From Anaspis maculata (taxonomy: Eukaryota > Arthropoda > Insecta > Coleoptera > Scraptiidae), in assembly GCA_949128115.1 (NCBI GenBank), contig OX421965.1, positions 31,243,681 to 31,307,680 on the forward strand: a stretch of DNA of 64,000 bases, in the 5' to 3' direction. This document shows positions 11,164 through 22,984 of the stretch, piece by piece. The notes below the pieces were generated by a model. That model had not been told where the DNA came from. It did not search any database and saw only the letters and a program-made list of their open reading frames with translations. The stretch's first letter is position 1, and every line of letters starts with the position of its first letter. The position numbers and the translations under genes are program-made.

Positions 11164-12353
11164 CTCAAATGACTTGAAAAACTTACGTCATAAAGTACAT
11201 GATTTTAACCCCAAAAGTCTAATGTGTGTTGATAAAGTTGTTGAAAATTGTTTGTCTTACATGTCAGACCGGGGGCTTTAGGCTGGTATAAGCTTGTCAA
11301 TTTTCGAAAAAGGGCCAAAATTTACGTTATGGGGTACAGGGTGTTCACGATAAAATTCACCCCCTCTGGGATATTCCCCTTTGAGATATTTTGGAGAACT
11401 AAAAACTTTTTCTACACGATTTTTCCCAGGGACCTTGAATCGATTCTCTAAAAGTTTCTAATTGGTACCGTTTACAGGATGTGATATGTAAGGTGTTGCA
11501 TTTAAAATAAAAAAGTTACTTGTCACACCCTGTATACGGTACCAATTAGAAACTTTCAGACGATCGATTCAAGATCCCTTGGAAAAATCGTTGGGAAAAA
11601 GTTTTTATTTTTTCAAAATATCTCAAAGGGGAATCTCCTAGAGGGGGGTGAATTTCATCGTGAACACCCTGTACATGAATGAAACCAACGAGCTTTTGTG
11701 TGGGAGCATCCCCTAAATCGAAAATCGTAAGACAAAATTTTGGAGGCGTTCGGTCCATGAGACAAGTTTGGAATTTTCAAAAAAGGCCAAAATTTACCTA
11801 ATTCTGCAGATTTCCCCTCAGACATAATTCCAAGAATGAAAAACGATTCTCACATAATTTTTTACTTAGGTTTCGAATCTACACACAAAAATTTTCAGTT
11901 GTATATCGCTTACAGGGTGCAACATCGAAATTTTTTCCTCAAATCGGACACCCAGTATTTGATCGATTCCGCTTTTCATCCTGATTACAAATGTATAGCA
12001 CACTTAATACGTTAGCCAACAAAACATCTGTGAAAAAATCGATGGATATGGACGTAAATTTTGGTCCCTTTTTGAAATTCCAAAATTGTCTTGTGGTCCG
12101 AAAGCTCTCAAAAATTTTGTCTCACGTCCCGATTTTCGATTAAGGGGATGTTCTCACACAAAATTTATTGGTTTCATTCATATGTACCTTATGGCGTAAA
12201 TTTTGACCCCTTTTTCGAAAATTGACAAGCTTATACCAGCCTTAAGCCCCCGGTCTAATATGTAAAACAAAGACATTTTTAACAACCTTATTAACGCACA
12301 TTAGACTCTTAGGGTTAAGATCATGTACCTTATGACGCAAGTTTTGATTTGAG
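11164..12353. mobile_element. Foldback element (~1.2 kb) interrupted in its left arm
   Basis: The left arm is 11164-11334 plus 11674-11800 and the right arm about 12030-12353. They are reverse complements at about 85% by eye; landmarks include GACCGGGGGCTT, GGTATAAGCTTGTCAATTTT and CCCCT.AATCGAAAATCG. The right arm is continuous, whereas the left is split by the inserted element at 11335-11673. The spacer, about 11801-12030, carries a TACAGGGTG motif at 11911. There is no transposase. No clear target duplication was found at the outer ends. Confidence 0.85.
11335..11673. mobile_element. Nested foldback MITE with TACAGGGTG ends and TA target
   Basis: The ends are TACAGGGTGTTCACGAT and its complement. 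The arms (about 11335-11495 and 11528-11673) pair almost throughout, including TCCCCTTTGAGATATTTTG and TAATTGGTACCGT. A further CACCCTGTA lies at the centre (11526). Comparison with the uninterrupted right arm of the host foldback (12180-12190, reading TACATA on the complementary strand) shows the insertion happened at a TACA/TA site. A TA duplication fits a Tc1/mariner-type MITE. Diverged copies of the arm sequence appear near 60985-61050 and 61421-61500. Confidence 0.85.
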
Positions 12354-14690
12354 GCACCAGCTCCCTGTCCTATAGTGAATATACCGGAATAATCGCAGGT
12401 TTCCCACAAAAAGCATAGTCCTGTATCTTCTTTACAGGAACACGAACAACATGCCGGATATGGAAGGACCTGTCCTGTAGTACTGTAATACTGGTAATCG
12501 CCACTTTTACAGGTAACACGGCTATTTCAGCGCCGGAAGAAAACCGCATTGAAGAAGTAACGAACATATTATAAAAGGACTAATGTGAAGAACATTAAGC
12601 AAAGAGAAAGGATCGGTTGGAAAAGCAGCACAAACAGAGAAGACGTCCAGATTGACGAATCCTGACCAGAAATTGAATCCATAGTAAACAATAGACTTGA
12701 ACTGTGAATAAGCGCGGCAATTATACTCGACGCCTTATGTTCCACTGATGTGATGGATAATAAATAAGTAGGTATCTGAGTAAACGTTTCCGTGGACACC
12801 TCTCCGATGATCTTCCGGCGTTCTGGCGGCGCCTGTTGTATATATAGGTTTTTTTTGCCGCTTTTATTAAAAGTGAAGAAGTCTCCGGGCGTTTGTCGAG
12901 ATAATTGTGGTTTAGCGGCCGTCTCGAAGCGTCGGATACAGTTTTTTCCGCACCATTAATAACATGGAATTATCTAGTTGATTTCGGGTTGAGCGTTCCC
13001 CAGCGCCCCGCTGTCGGGCCCTATTCTTTTCAGCACTCGATCAGTCAAAGAGAGAAAAAAAGGTATGCCCATGCGTGGTGTGTAATTATGCGCCTCCTAA
13101 ATGGTGGATGTTCCTATAAATATCTTCGAACATCACCATGCGACGACGATGATGATGCTCTGTGTACCTATATGCAAGAATGATACGGAGGAGCTTCGGC
13201 AGCAACCACCGTACAGTCTGAGAGGTCGTTCCGAGCCGCTCGGGAGTGTATTCTGCATTCTTCAGGGCCGGTACTAAGATCTTGGTGCTATAAACTAAAG
13301 TCTGACTGCTATCTCGATATAGTGGCGCCGATGGAATTCTCACTTTTATATTACGTCTGTCTTGGCGGACACTCGAGAAAAAAATACAAATCGACGTTAA
13401 GAGCATTTTTAAGGAGCGATCGCCTCGCACCAAAGGGCGTGGGAAATTTGAATGTTAATAATTGGGGCCGTGCCCGGCCGCGGAGGAATTTCCCAACCCT
13501 AACGAGATGGGAATTATGAGGTGTAAAAATTCACCCGGTCCGACATGCATCAGGTAGTAAATTTAGAATTTCGGCGCTATGGTCGGGAAAAATTTATAAC
13601 AGGAAGCAGTGCTCGCGTCCACACGTATGCGCAGGGGCAATAAATGATTTTATAACTATACGGCGATACGAAATCTTTGATGTTTACCGCAATGGATTTC
13701 TAACTGTACTGCGAGACTACCGATGCCAATGGTCTCCCGTGTTTAATTAGAGCCACCAATCATTTCTATATCAAATCAGGACCGCGCAGTCTACGAAATT
13801 AGTTATACCTCTACCTGACGTGGTGCCTGTCAGTTCTGCCTTCAGCTGGGGTTATCTTTAGCATTAATTGAATTTGGACTACCATGCCGCTAATGTCCCT
13901 CGATTTTATGCCCGTCCATGGGGGCACTTTGTCGCCGTCTGGAAAATTCATCAAGAAATTGAAAGTCACACTGTGCCGATGGTGCCCAACCGTATAATGC
14001 ACCACAAAACCCAAAATAATTTCCCACACTATTTTTTATCTGTAACACCAGGTTCAGTAACTCTTGCTAGTTTTTAACAAGTCTTTGGAAACACGACAGC
14101 GTAAACACCTAGTTAGTGTATTTCATTCACACTCTTATTACACAAATCTAAAATTCTGTTTCTTGTTCCAGGATCTGCAAGGATGAGCAGCGCGTAGGAT
14201 TGATGTTTCCCTCCTAAAGGTATGCATCATCCGAGATTTATATTGTCACGAAATCTTTAAACCGCCATTTATCTCGTTCCCATGTCATAATGATCGTGTT
14301 TATTTACGTCCCGCGTATTTATAGAGAAACCTAGTATTATAGTGCATACCGGGAGTTTCTTTTTCGTTCATTCCCCGACATTCTGTCGTGAAATCTCATA
14401 TGCATGTAGCATGTAACTGTTTTCATTCGCATAATGTTTGCCAACCCAACAAAGTGAACGAAGTCATGCAAGATGCGAATCTGAAGATCAGGTAAGTAGG
14501 GATATTCAAAGGTGGATGGCATCAAAATGGTCATTCATCTATCTATACCTACATTATGTTGTACCTATAGGTGCGCCTGGTAAATTAAGCAGTGAAGTGA
14601 TATTTTTCAGAACTAGCTAACTGACCAGACCTCAGTCATTTCAGTCATTTTGATTATATGTATAGTCACCATAACTTTCAAATGATAAAA
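12354..14690. other. Intergenic stretch, no recognised gene
   Basis: No gene, RNA or clear transposon. Open frames of up to 115 codons occur (for example 13086-13433 on the minus strand) without recognisable motifs. A possible short exon-like block at 14172-14219 lies between a good 3' splice site (TTGTTCCAG) and a GTATGC donor; it contains the mini-ORF ATGAGCAGCGCGTAG and could only be non-coding. A reverse copy of the CTGGTCAGTTA motif lies at about 14613-14632. Confidence 0.45.
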
Positions 14691-14998
14691 GTCTAATGCT
14701 TTTTGAAATTACTAGAAACAGTTGAAATATCATCAAAGAATATTAAAATCTGCGTCAAATATCAGCGAAAACACTATCACTTCAAATTATTCACTTCAAA
14801 CGACAACCAGTCACGATAGCATGATAGCCCTAAAAATACTAAGATCTGTAAAACTAGCATCCTTTGATCAAACGCTGTCAAAAGAAGCATTTCAAACATT
14901 CAAAACATTTGCAAATATTACCTAAGCTCTTGCGAAAATCTATAAAATCAGTTGAAGTGACATATAAAAGATTGAATTCTGTCTTATTATCAAAAAAG
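14691..14998. repeat. Degenerate AT-rich repeat hosting the SINE insertion
   Basis: Loose repeats of CTGTCAAA, AAATCAGTTGAAGTGA and GCATTTCAAACATT resemble those at 1-400. They continue at 17480-17600, showing that the SINE and its contents at 15010-17468 were inserted into this older repeat. Confidence 0.55.
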
Positions 14999-15009
14999 AA
15001 ACATTGAAG

Positions 15010-15087
15010 CAACCCAGTCGGTAGCACGGTGAGCTCGGCCCCGCTTTCAAACGCGAAGGTCCCGGGTTCAAATCCGCACTGGGCAGA
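15010..15087 (+). other. tRNA-like head of the SINE (pol III A and B boxes)
   Basis: CCCAGT near 15013 and ACTGGG near 15078 can pair as an acceptor stem. GGTAGCACGGTGAGC resembles an A box, and GGGTTCAAATCC near 15062-15073 matches the B-box consensus GGTTCRANTCC. The anticodon and T stems are mispaired, so this is a promoter-bearing pseudo-tRNA rather than a working tRNA gene. Confidence 0.75.
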
Positions 15088-15265
15088 TGGACTTTTTCAC
15101 GCGTTTATTCTTAGTACTGGGGCATCTACTATCGTGCAATGATGCCCCGGGAAAAGGGATGAAACGAGAAAGCCATCGAAACGAAACCCCACTGATTAAT
15201 CTCCACTGTTCCAGAAATGTCTTCGTTGTTATCGTCAGTACTAGCCCAAGAAAAATAGATTTTGA

Positions 15266-17360
15266 CCTCAAAAAAAATACTGTAGTCGTGAAAATCACAG
15301 GTTTTGTTCAGAATTTTGTGCTCTTTCCAAATTTTTGGGTTTCAGAAAAATCCCAGCGGAGGCTTTTTTTTTTAGAGCTGTCAAAAATCTGAAAACTTAT
15401 AATTCCGAACAATTTCAAATGCAGTTCAATTTTTCATGAGGATTCAAGTACACACAGTTATGTGAAGACTGCAAATGTTGAGAATGAACATTTGAACAAT
15501 TCTGAATCAAACACGATGAAAAATTTCACAGTTCTATTGGAATATTTCGATTTGTTCTGTCAAATGTATATGATATAGGAGAAATAGTTAAAAAATCGCT
15601 AGAACCTTGGAAAGAATATAGACGTCCTTAAAATTTGACATTCTGTTCAGACTTGAATGCCCTACTACATACCCAAAATTGACAGAGATCCCACCCCGGG
15701 ATCTTAAGCTATCGGAGGGGGGTACTCAATTGCAACTCAGAATGGAGGGGATGAAACCTGTTAATCCACTGGATGCAAATACATCGCAATTCGACGCATC
15801 ATATCTCGTTGATACCATTTTGGCACAGAAAGTGTCGATCATTGTTGAGGGGGGGTCGTAGGAGGGGCGAAGCTCAGCTAGATGGTTTTTTTTTGTTTTC
15901 CTGGTCGTATAGAAGCGATCACGACAAGTTTGGTATCTTTTCCGACTAAATTCAAACTCCTGACCTCGAATCCGATGTGTAAATTTCAATAAAAACAAGT
16001 TTGAACAAGTAAACTTGAAAAAACTTGTTTTTTTCTTTGACAATTTTGACAGTTTTTTTTTCACTGTTAGAGGCCTGCAATCCTCAAAAATATTTCAAGA
16101 GCCATTAGATTCAAGTGTCTTTTTCACGAAAATCATTCACTTAACGTATTATTTGGTTTTTTGATATTAAAAAATCAATTTAAACCTGTGAGTCGATCTA
16201 GCGCGGTGTCTACTACTGACCAGAACACTACAACATGCACCTGCAAATATAAATAGCTCAAACTCAAAACCCTGCAAGGCGATCCATAGCAATTTTGTTT
16301 TATGTTATAGCAAATTCAATTCTGCAGAGATCCTCGAGCTTTCAAAGATAAGTCATTATTTGTTCAATAGTTTGAGCTAGTTTTATTTGCAGGTGCATGT
16401 TGTAGTGTTCTGGTTATTAGTAGAAACCGCGCCGGACCGACTCACAGGTTCAAATTGATTTTTTAATATCCAGAAACAAAATAGTACATCGAGTCGATGA
16501 TTTTCATAAAAAAGACACTTCAATCTAATGGACCATGAACTATTTTCGAGGGATTCAGACCTCTAACAGTGAAAATAAAACTGTCAAAATTGTCAAAGAA
16601 AAAAACAAGTTTTCTCAAGTTAACTTGTTCAAACTTGTTTCTATTCAAATTTACACATCGCAATCGAGGTCAGGAGTTTCAATTTAGTCGGAAAAGATAC
16701 CAAACTTGTCGTGATCGGTTATATATGACCAGGAAAACAAAAATAATCACCTAGCTGAGCTCCGCCCCTCCCACGACCCCCCCTCAACAATGATCGACAC
16801 TTTTTGTGCCAAAATGGTATCAACGAGATATGATGCGTCAGATTGCGATGTATTTGCATCCAATGGATTAACGGGTTTCATCCCCTCCATTTTGAGTTGC
16901 AACTGATCACCCCCCCTCCAATAACTCAAAACCTCGGGGTGGGACTCCTGTCAATTTTAGGTATGTAGTGGGGCATTTAAGTCTGAACAGAACATCAAAT
17001 TTTCAAGACGTCCATATTTTTTCCAAGGTTCTAGCAATTTTTTTACTTTTTTTCCTGTACCATATACATTTGACACAAAAAATCCAAATATTCCAACACA
17101 ACTATGAAATTTTCCATCGTGTTTGGTTCAGAATTGTTCATTATGTTCATTCTCAACATTTGCAGTCTCCACATAACTGTGTATACTTGAAATCTCTTGA
17201 AAAATTGAGCTTAATTTGAAATTGTTCAGAATTATCAGTCTTCAGACAGCTCTAAAAAAAAAGCCTCCGCTGGGATTTTTCTGAAGCCCAAAAATTTGGA
17301 AAGAGCACAAAATTCTGAACAGAACCTGTGATTTTCACGACTACAGTATTTTTTTTGAGG
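15266..17360. mobile_element. 2,095-bp foldback element with ~1 kb arms and TTGA target duplication
   Basis: It begins CCTCAAAAAAAATACTGTAG and ends with the exact complement. TTGA occurs on both sides (15262-15265 and 17361-17364), consistent with a 4-bp target duplication inside the SINE body. The arms (15266 to about 16275 and about 16365 to 17360) are some 88-90% identical by eye over their whole length, leaving a spacer of only about 90 bases. Each arm contains the same 50-60 codon open frame (see findings). No transposase or RT motif is visible. The element could fold into a kilobase-long hairpin if transcribed. The superfamily is unknown. Confidence 0.92.
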
Positions 17361-17479
17361 TTGAAGTGATATTTCAGCTAAAATTCCTGTACTATACTGT
17401 TATCGTTAATGAAAAACCCCCACAGAAAAACCTGCTAATAACCTAGTAGTTGATGCAGGACAAAAAAAAAACATTGAAG

Positions 17480-17630
17480 TCTGTCAAAATAGTAGGTACT
17501 TGAAATTCGTTGAAACCAATCACAATTGAATACTCTTCTTAACATCTATCAAATAAGAGTTTTCAATCAATCTTCGACAAAGTAGCATTTTGAATCACTG
17601 AAATTGCCCAAAATGTTGAGATCCCTGAAC
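17480..17630. repeat. Right part of the degenerate repeat hosting the SINE
   Basis: It resumes the CTGTCAAAATAG / GTAGCATTTTGAATCACTGAAAT pattern of 14691-14998 immediately after the SINE target duplication. Confidence 0.5.
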
Positions 17631-17634
17631 AAAA

Positions 17635-18935
17635 CAACCAAACCACTAAACGAAATCGATCACGTTCTGATAGAAGGAAGACATTTCTCAAGCATTTTGC
17701 ATGTAAGAAGTATGAAGTATGGAAACGGATTACTTCATGATGAGATCAAGTATTCGATGAGAACAGCCAATCCGGTTGAGAAAATTCAACATGAAAGAGT
17801 CAAAAGGTGGAATGTGGGGAAGTTGAGCTAAGAAACTAGGACTCTAAGACGAAGCTAAGACAGGACGAATGAAGAATGACAGTGGAACGAGCGATAGAGG
17901 GAGAGATAGATAAAGAATAAAGTACTGACCACGTATGGACCAAAATTGTAAAAGAGTCAGCAAAAAAATAAGTTAGTGCGACATGGATGGTCCGTTGTCG
18001 AATGTCAGGTTGTAATAAAAGAGCGGAATTAAATTCGATTACTATGGTTGCGAACAGGTGACGAAGAAAACTTGATGAAATATGGGAAAAAAGGAAAGCA
18101 GTAAGACATTGAGCAGGAAGAAGAGACAGATGGGGACGGAGCGCAATACGGGACAAGAGCGGAAGTGCGGTCAAAAGAAAGTTTTTCGATAGTGTGAAAG
18201 AAGAAGATTCCAGTCCAAGTTTGTAGGAATATGCCGAGATAGCTCGAGAAACTTAGTGAACAGCAGAGAAAGAAGACTGAACAGATGGGATGAGCGTCCA
18301 GAGGATCGTCTCAATAATGAAATAGACGAAGAAGATGATATAGTGAGAGAAGTTGTGAAGATGGAAAGCGATGATAACGCTAGTGAACGAAGAGAAGGCA
18401 GAACTAACAATCGAGCATAGAGAAGGTAACTGATCAATATGGAAGCTTAAAAAGAACAAATCCACAGAACAAGATGTTATCGCAGGGGAGATGATTGAAC
18501 AAAAACGGAGAACAAAAATTACACGAACTCTTGCATGGTCTAATGGTGAAAATGTGTGTGTAAGAGGAGCTGTTTAATAAGTAGGAATTGGGAATCATCT
18601 GTCCATTTTACAAGAAAAGTGACCAAACGGACTGTAAAAATTTCAGAGGAATAACCCTGTTGCCCGTCGTATCGAAGTTTGTTCCGTGATGAGTGATGGA
18701 GCGAGCGGTTACACTATGAACGTGATGGGAGAGTACCAGAGAGGTTTTAGAAGCGATAGCTCCACCATCGACCAGATATCGACGCCGAAAATCATGCTGG
18801 AGAAGTAAAGAGAACATAATTCTGGCGTTGAAATACTCTTCATTGACTCCAAACGGGCGTGTGATCGGATTGAACGCCGCGATGTTGAAAAGACCATGAA
18901 AGATTTGGTAATTTCAGACAAGTTTAGAAAAATGC
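17635..18935 (+). pseudogene. RTE-like LINE relic (endonuclease end plus RT start)
   Basis: The start encodes NEIDHVLIEGRHFSSILHVR, matching the C-terminal part of LINE apurinic endonucleases, where the NQIDHVLI motif carries a catalytic His. The linker NPVEKIQ..RVKRWNVGKL and WTKIVKESAKK follows. From about 18590 the RT begins: IICPFYKKSDQTDCKNFRGI, LLPVVSKF, EYQRGF and, after shifts, LFIDSKRACD, corresponding to the first RT motifs. Stops and frameshifts are frequent. The catalytic YADD region and the C-terminus are absent, the relic fading out near 18935. Resemblance is to RTE/BovB-type elements by motif style; not verified by alignment. Confidence 0.75.
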
Positions 18936-21900
18936 GGTGTAAACATCAGTAAAGTAACATGGATTGGTGCGGAGAGTGATTTTAAGATGGATTTAAAACA
19001 ACACTTACCACATGCCTCTCCCACTGGATGTCACTTCGAACCATTCTGAACACAAAAACGACTATCATCTGGCAGATTTTCATTGCAACCAATCTACCAT
19101 CAGCCTGTTTCGTCCTTTGATAAACTTCAACTGACCAGAACTCCTCTGCTGACGTGCATCGGATATTACCAATTCCACCTGAATCTTGACAGTACATATT
19201 TCCAAAACCCCTGAAACACCTTCCTCGTCCTTTATCAGACATACAGCCTCATTTGCATTATTCTCATGACCACCCATACACCCCATAATTCGTTCCGTCA
19301 AATTGCTCAACTCCACTGTGCCCTTGGCACAACGGAGTAGTGAGGCTGCGACCACAAGTAGGAACATGTCAGTGGGAGTGGGTCACATTGATCACACCGT
19401 TGTCAAAGCCGTTGGAGCCAGCCTAGCACCCTGATCAATTTTTAGTTTTCATAAAGGCAACCTAGAGGAATTCATGTCAATCCACTTATTAGTCCGTCCT
19501 TTGACCGACGGAACAAAGCAAGTTTTCAGGCCAATCGAAATAGACTGCCAACCCTCCCTTAGATTTCTTTCTTGATGAAATTCAGTTTATCCCCTGGACT
19601 AATCAAGCAGAAAATTTTTATCACGCTGACTTGTCGATGCGAACGCAGACGGATTAAAGAACAGCTGCGAATGCGAACCCGCAGCTTACGACTCAAGAAG
19701 AAGCTTTTCTCGCAAATTGAGTGCATCAATCCGGCGGAATGAGGGGATTTACTTAACGCGCACACCAGATATCTGCAGGCGTCCGAAGCAAGCTCGTCTT
19801 CCAATTAAGAACTGATCAGCTTGTATCGCAACACCATCAAATCACTTGACCATCATCACCGGGAGTACTTTTAGACATACCAAGAGGGATATTAGCCTGC
19901 ATGGCATCTTGATGGTGATGCCTTCTCCTCTCGTTGCCATTAGGCGCTGATTGCCTGCTCTCGTACACAATCTCTGCGCGCCATTACCGAATTTAATGAT
20001 GATGGCAAAACTCAACCAACAACCACCAAGACCAAGACCGAGAACAACGGCCCAAGATCTCTCGCCCATGCAAAGCCCGAGCTAATTTTCCGCTGGTTCG
20101 CCTCTCATGTATGTGCGAGGGCCGTCGTTCATTTCGTCTAATTACAAAGAGAAGTTCGAACACCTGTTTGATGGAAGGATGCTGCGGTTCGGCCGACAAG
20201 ACACGCTCATCTCGGAATTCATCCTCCACCACCACCACCGACACACAATACAAACAGACCTGTTATATTCGTTTCTTGTTTCGGTAAACAAGTCACGCGT
20301 CTGTCCTTCTCTATCTATCTGGATGGACGTGCCGTACAAATCTGAATAAAACCGCCGTTTGAGGTGATGAATAATGACCGGGCGAGGAGGGCCTTCGGTT
20401 TTTTTTAACGATAACGAGGGTCCTTGCGCGGCCTTCTTCTGGACGGCCCGCTTGCATTGTGCCCGGTCGAGTAGTAATACCATTTGTCTGAAAAGATGGG
20501 CTTTTTATTCGATTTAGTAGCAGCGGCCGGTGGCATCCCAGAAGTTGACTTCCATACGGAACCATGGACCAGACCGGCTCAAGATTATGGTAAATAAGTA
20601 TTCATAAAAGTATTGAGAACTTCTTGGCATAGTATTCGACTTAACAACTTTCTGATGCCCTTTGCACTACTCAAACATACTCGACAAGCTACCAGCCTGC
20701 AAACTAGCCGGTATAGGATACTTAACTAATTTTCCAATCCTGAACTGATATGTACTCACTGCAAAAAAATTTAGTCAGAGGGCTCAATTTCAAATTGGAG
20801 ATACGCCTGCGCAAGTGTAGCTTAAGCCCGGCCACTACAGGCTTTCTACATTCGAATTATCGAATTTCTCGACATAACAGGCAAAGTCAACCCTGAATTG
20901 AGTTAACAATCCAAGGAGGCGCAAGCGATGAAAATTTTGACACTGACACATCGGTTTTGGCATGATATTCGCCAGCTGCGACTCACAGAGTGAGGTGGGA
21001 ACTGCGACTTAATACTGATGAATTTTTCAGAAGCAGTGAGCAAAGTGACACGAGAACAAAGCCTAGTACCTAGTACCTCACCATTTCATACCGTTAGAAA
21101 ATGCTTATCGCCGTAAAGCCGGAATCGAAAGCTGCTTGTACTGTGGCGTCATCTGACAGGCCGATGTCAAAAAGTCAGAAGTGCGTTTCTTTAGATTGTT
21201 CACTCAACGCTGGAGCCTACCGCATTCAAAATCGATCCAATGGATTGAAACCAAATTTGGCAGGAAGCAACACGACAAAAGAATCAAATTGAGTCTGCAG
21301 TTATATCTTTTCACCGTTTCGCAATCTGACGCGCTACGAATTTTGATATTTTTTTCCTGGCCGTTAGTATCCGAGACGGCCGCTCACCCGGAATTCAACA
21401 AGGATTACCCGCGTTTGATATAGGACTCTACTTGGATGTTCGTTCCTGCACTGGGCGTCGTGCAGCCTAATTTTCAAATACGACACGGTCTCGATATTTC
21501 GAGGGTGCTTTTTTCAAAATAAAATTCGCACATTCCGCAAATTAAGAAAAATGCAGCACAAACTTTGACCCGCGGTAAGCTCCACATGCGGTTGCGAAAG
21601 CAGGAAGGACTCAGTTCAAATAAGATGGATGAAATTGAAGTATATTGGGTTGCCTATACCCATGGGTTCAGGCAGAGAACTGGGAGGCTTCAACGGCTAC
21701 AGATCGCTGTAAGGGAGGATCACCATAGCAACGAATTGTGGCAAGGTCTATCAGCCAATCAGACTGCTGTATTTGGTAACTAACGCTGTCCTAACTTTGC
21801 GCCTCCAATTTGGTATCGAGCCGAAATCACTTTCATGTTAAATAAACTCAGATTGTGTTCGTCACACATCATGTTAGTTGGAATCTCCAGTTTCTCGCTC

Positions 21901-22980
21901 CTCTTACTGCAACCCTCTGACGATATTATCATCCATCATTATATCGTCGTTAATAAAATTTTACAGCAGCTTATTAAGGGACCTTGGCTTTCAGGACTCT
22001 TGCGGCTGTGGCAGCGCAGCATTTTTCCCATTGTTGGAACTCTGTTCGTGGTAATTGCAACATAAATATTTTTTTACTGCAACCGTGTGCAACAATAAAA
22101 TCAACTTTTATATGCCTTTCCGTTTTCATTATTGTTATTATTATAAACTTAACGTGTATTAGGTCCGACCAGTACACGTTGACCAAGTCCTGGCGCGCGC
22201 TTTTATGTTAATGCACACAAATTGGGATCCGTAACGAATGAAATTTTAATAATGCCCAGTCGGATTAGCATCTAAATAATTGCTCAATAAATTACGACGC
22301 CCAGGAATTTTAATTTAAACAAAAAACTAGCGTCTGGAAATTTGGGAACAACATCGTATACCGAAGTCGAATTTCGAATTTTATGCGTAAAATGTGCAAA
22401 ATAGCCCGATGTGGCCCGACACACACACACACATGACCGGGAGGCTCGGATGGGCTCTCTCGCATGTTACCTACACCCAGCATATAATTATTATAAACTG
22501 CAGTGAATTATGACGGTTTTAAATCTTTTTATTAATCTGCAACGTGTGGTTATAGAACAAGCCGGGATGCTGATGCGGTGGAGGATACACAAGAGAGAAT
22601 ACGGAATAATTAACTCCTTTTCTTTAAAACTTCTCAGCTACAAAAGTGCGCTTGTTTCAAAGTTCTATGTTACGAAATTGCCATTGCTCAGGCGACCACC
22701 CGCTAACGATCATTTCATTATCAGTAACGGTCCGCTAGCTTTGCGGCGAAGAAATGTCAAAGCGAGGCACCTGACACCGCGAAAAGACGGTTTATTACCC
22801 ACTTTACGCAGCTTGTTTGAAACTTACACCGTTACCTTCTTCTTCCTCTCAGTCTGCATCTCAATTGCTGCTTTTCTCCTTCAAATTAGGCCGTTGTCAA
22901 GACTGCCACCGGATCTCTAATCGCGAGCATCTCTCCCTGCAAATTTTTACGAGGGTACTCCTTTTACTCGTACCGATAAG
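18936..22980. other. Long intergenic stretch, no confirmed gene
   Basis: No transposon or RNA signature was found. A 95-codon minus-strand frame at 19080-19367 begins with a hydrophobic signal-like leader (MFLLVVAASLLRCAKG) and has three further cysteines. It lacks any recognised domain, so it is only noted as a candidate. A 136-codon + frame at 22510-22920 is basic with one hydrophobic stretch near its C-terminus and no motif. A (CA)n run lies near 22420-22432. Confidence 0.45.
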
Positions 22981-22984
22981 AACA

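Larger units (their letters stand above)
15010..17468 (+). mobile_element. tRNA-derived SINE, split by a foldback element
   Basis: The SINE has a tRNA-like 5' head (15010-15087), a body running to 15265, a continuation at 17365-17461 and an A tail (17462-17470). Exact 11-base direct repeats AAACATTGAAG flank the unit at 14999-15009 and 17469-17479, which fits the target duplication of a retrotransposed SINE. The 2.1 kb between the two body parts is a separate later insertion. Head, A-tail and target duplication together make this a well-supported call even though the family cannot be named. Confidence 0.75.

Noticed and set aside
22510..22920. 136-codon + frame
   Set aside because: No family motif, no splice or promoter context, and a composition as expected from translated AT-rich DNA.
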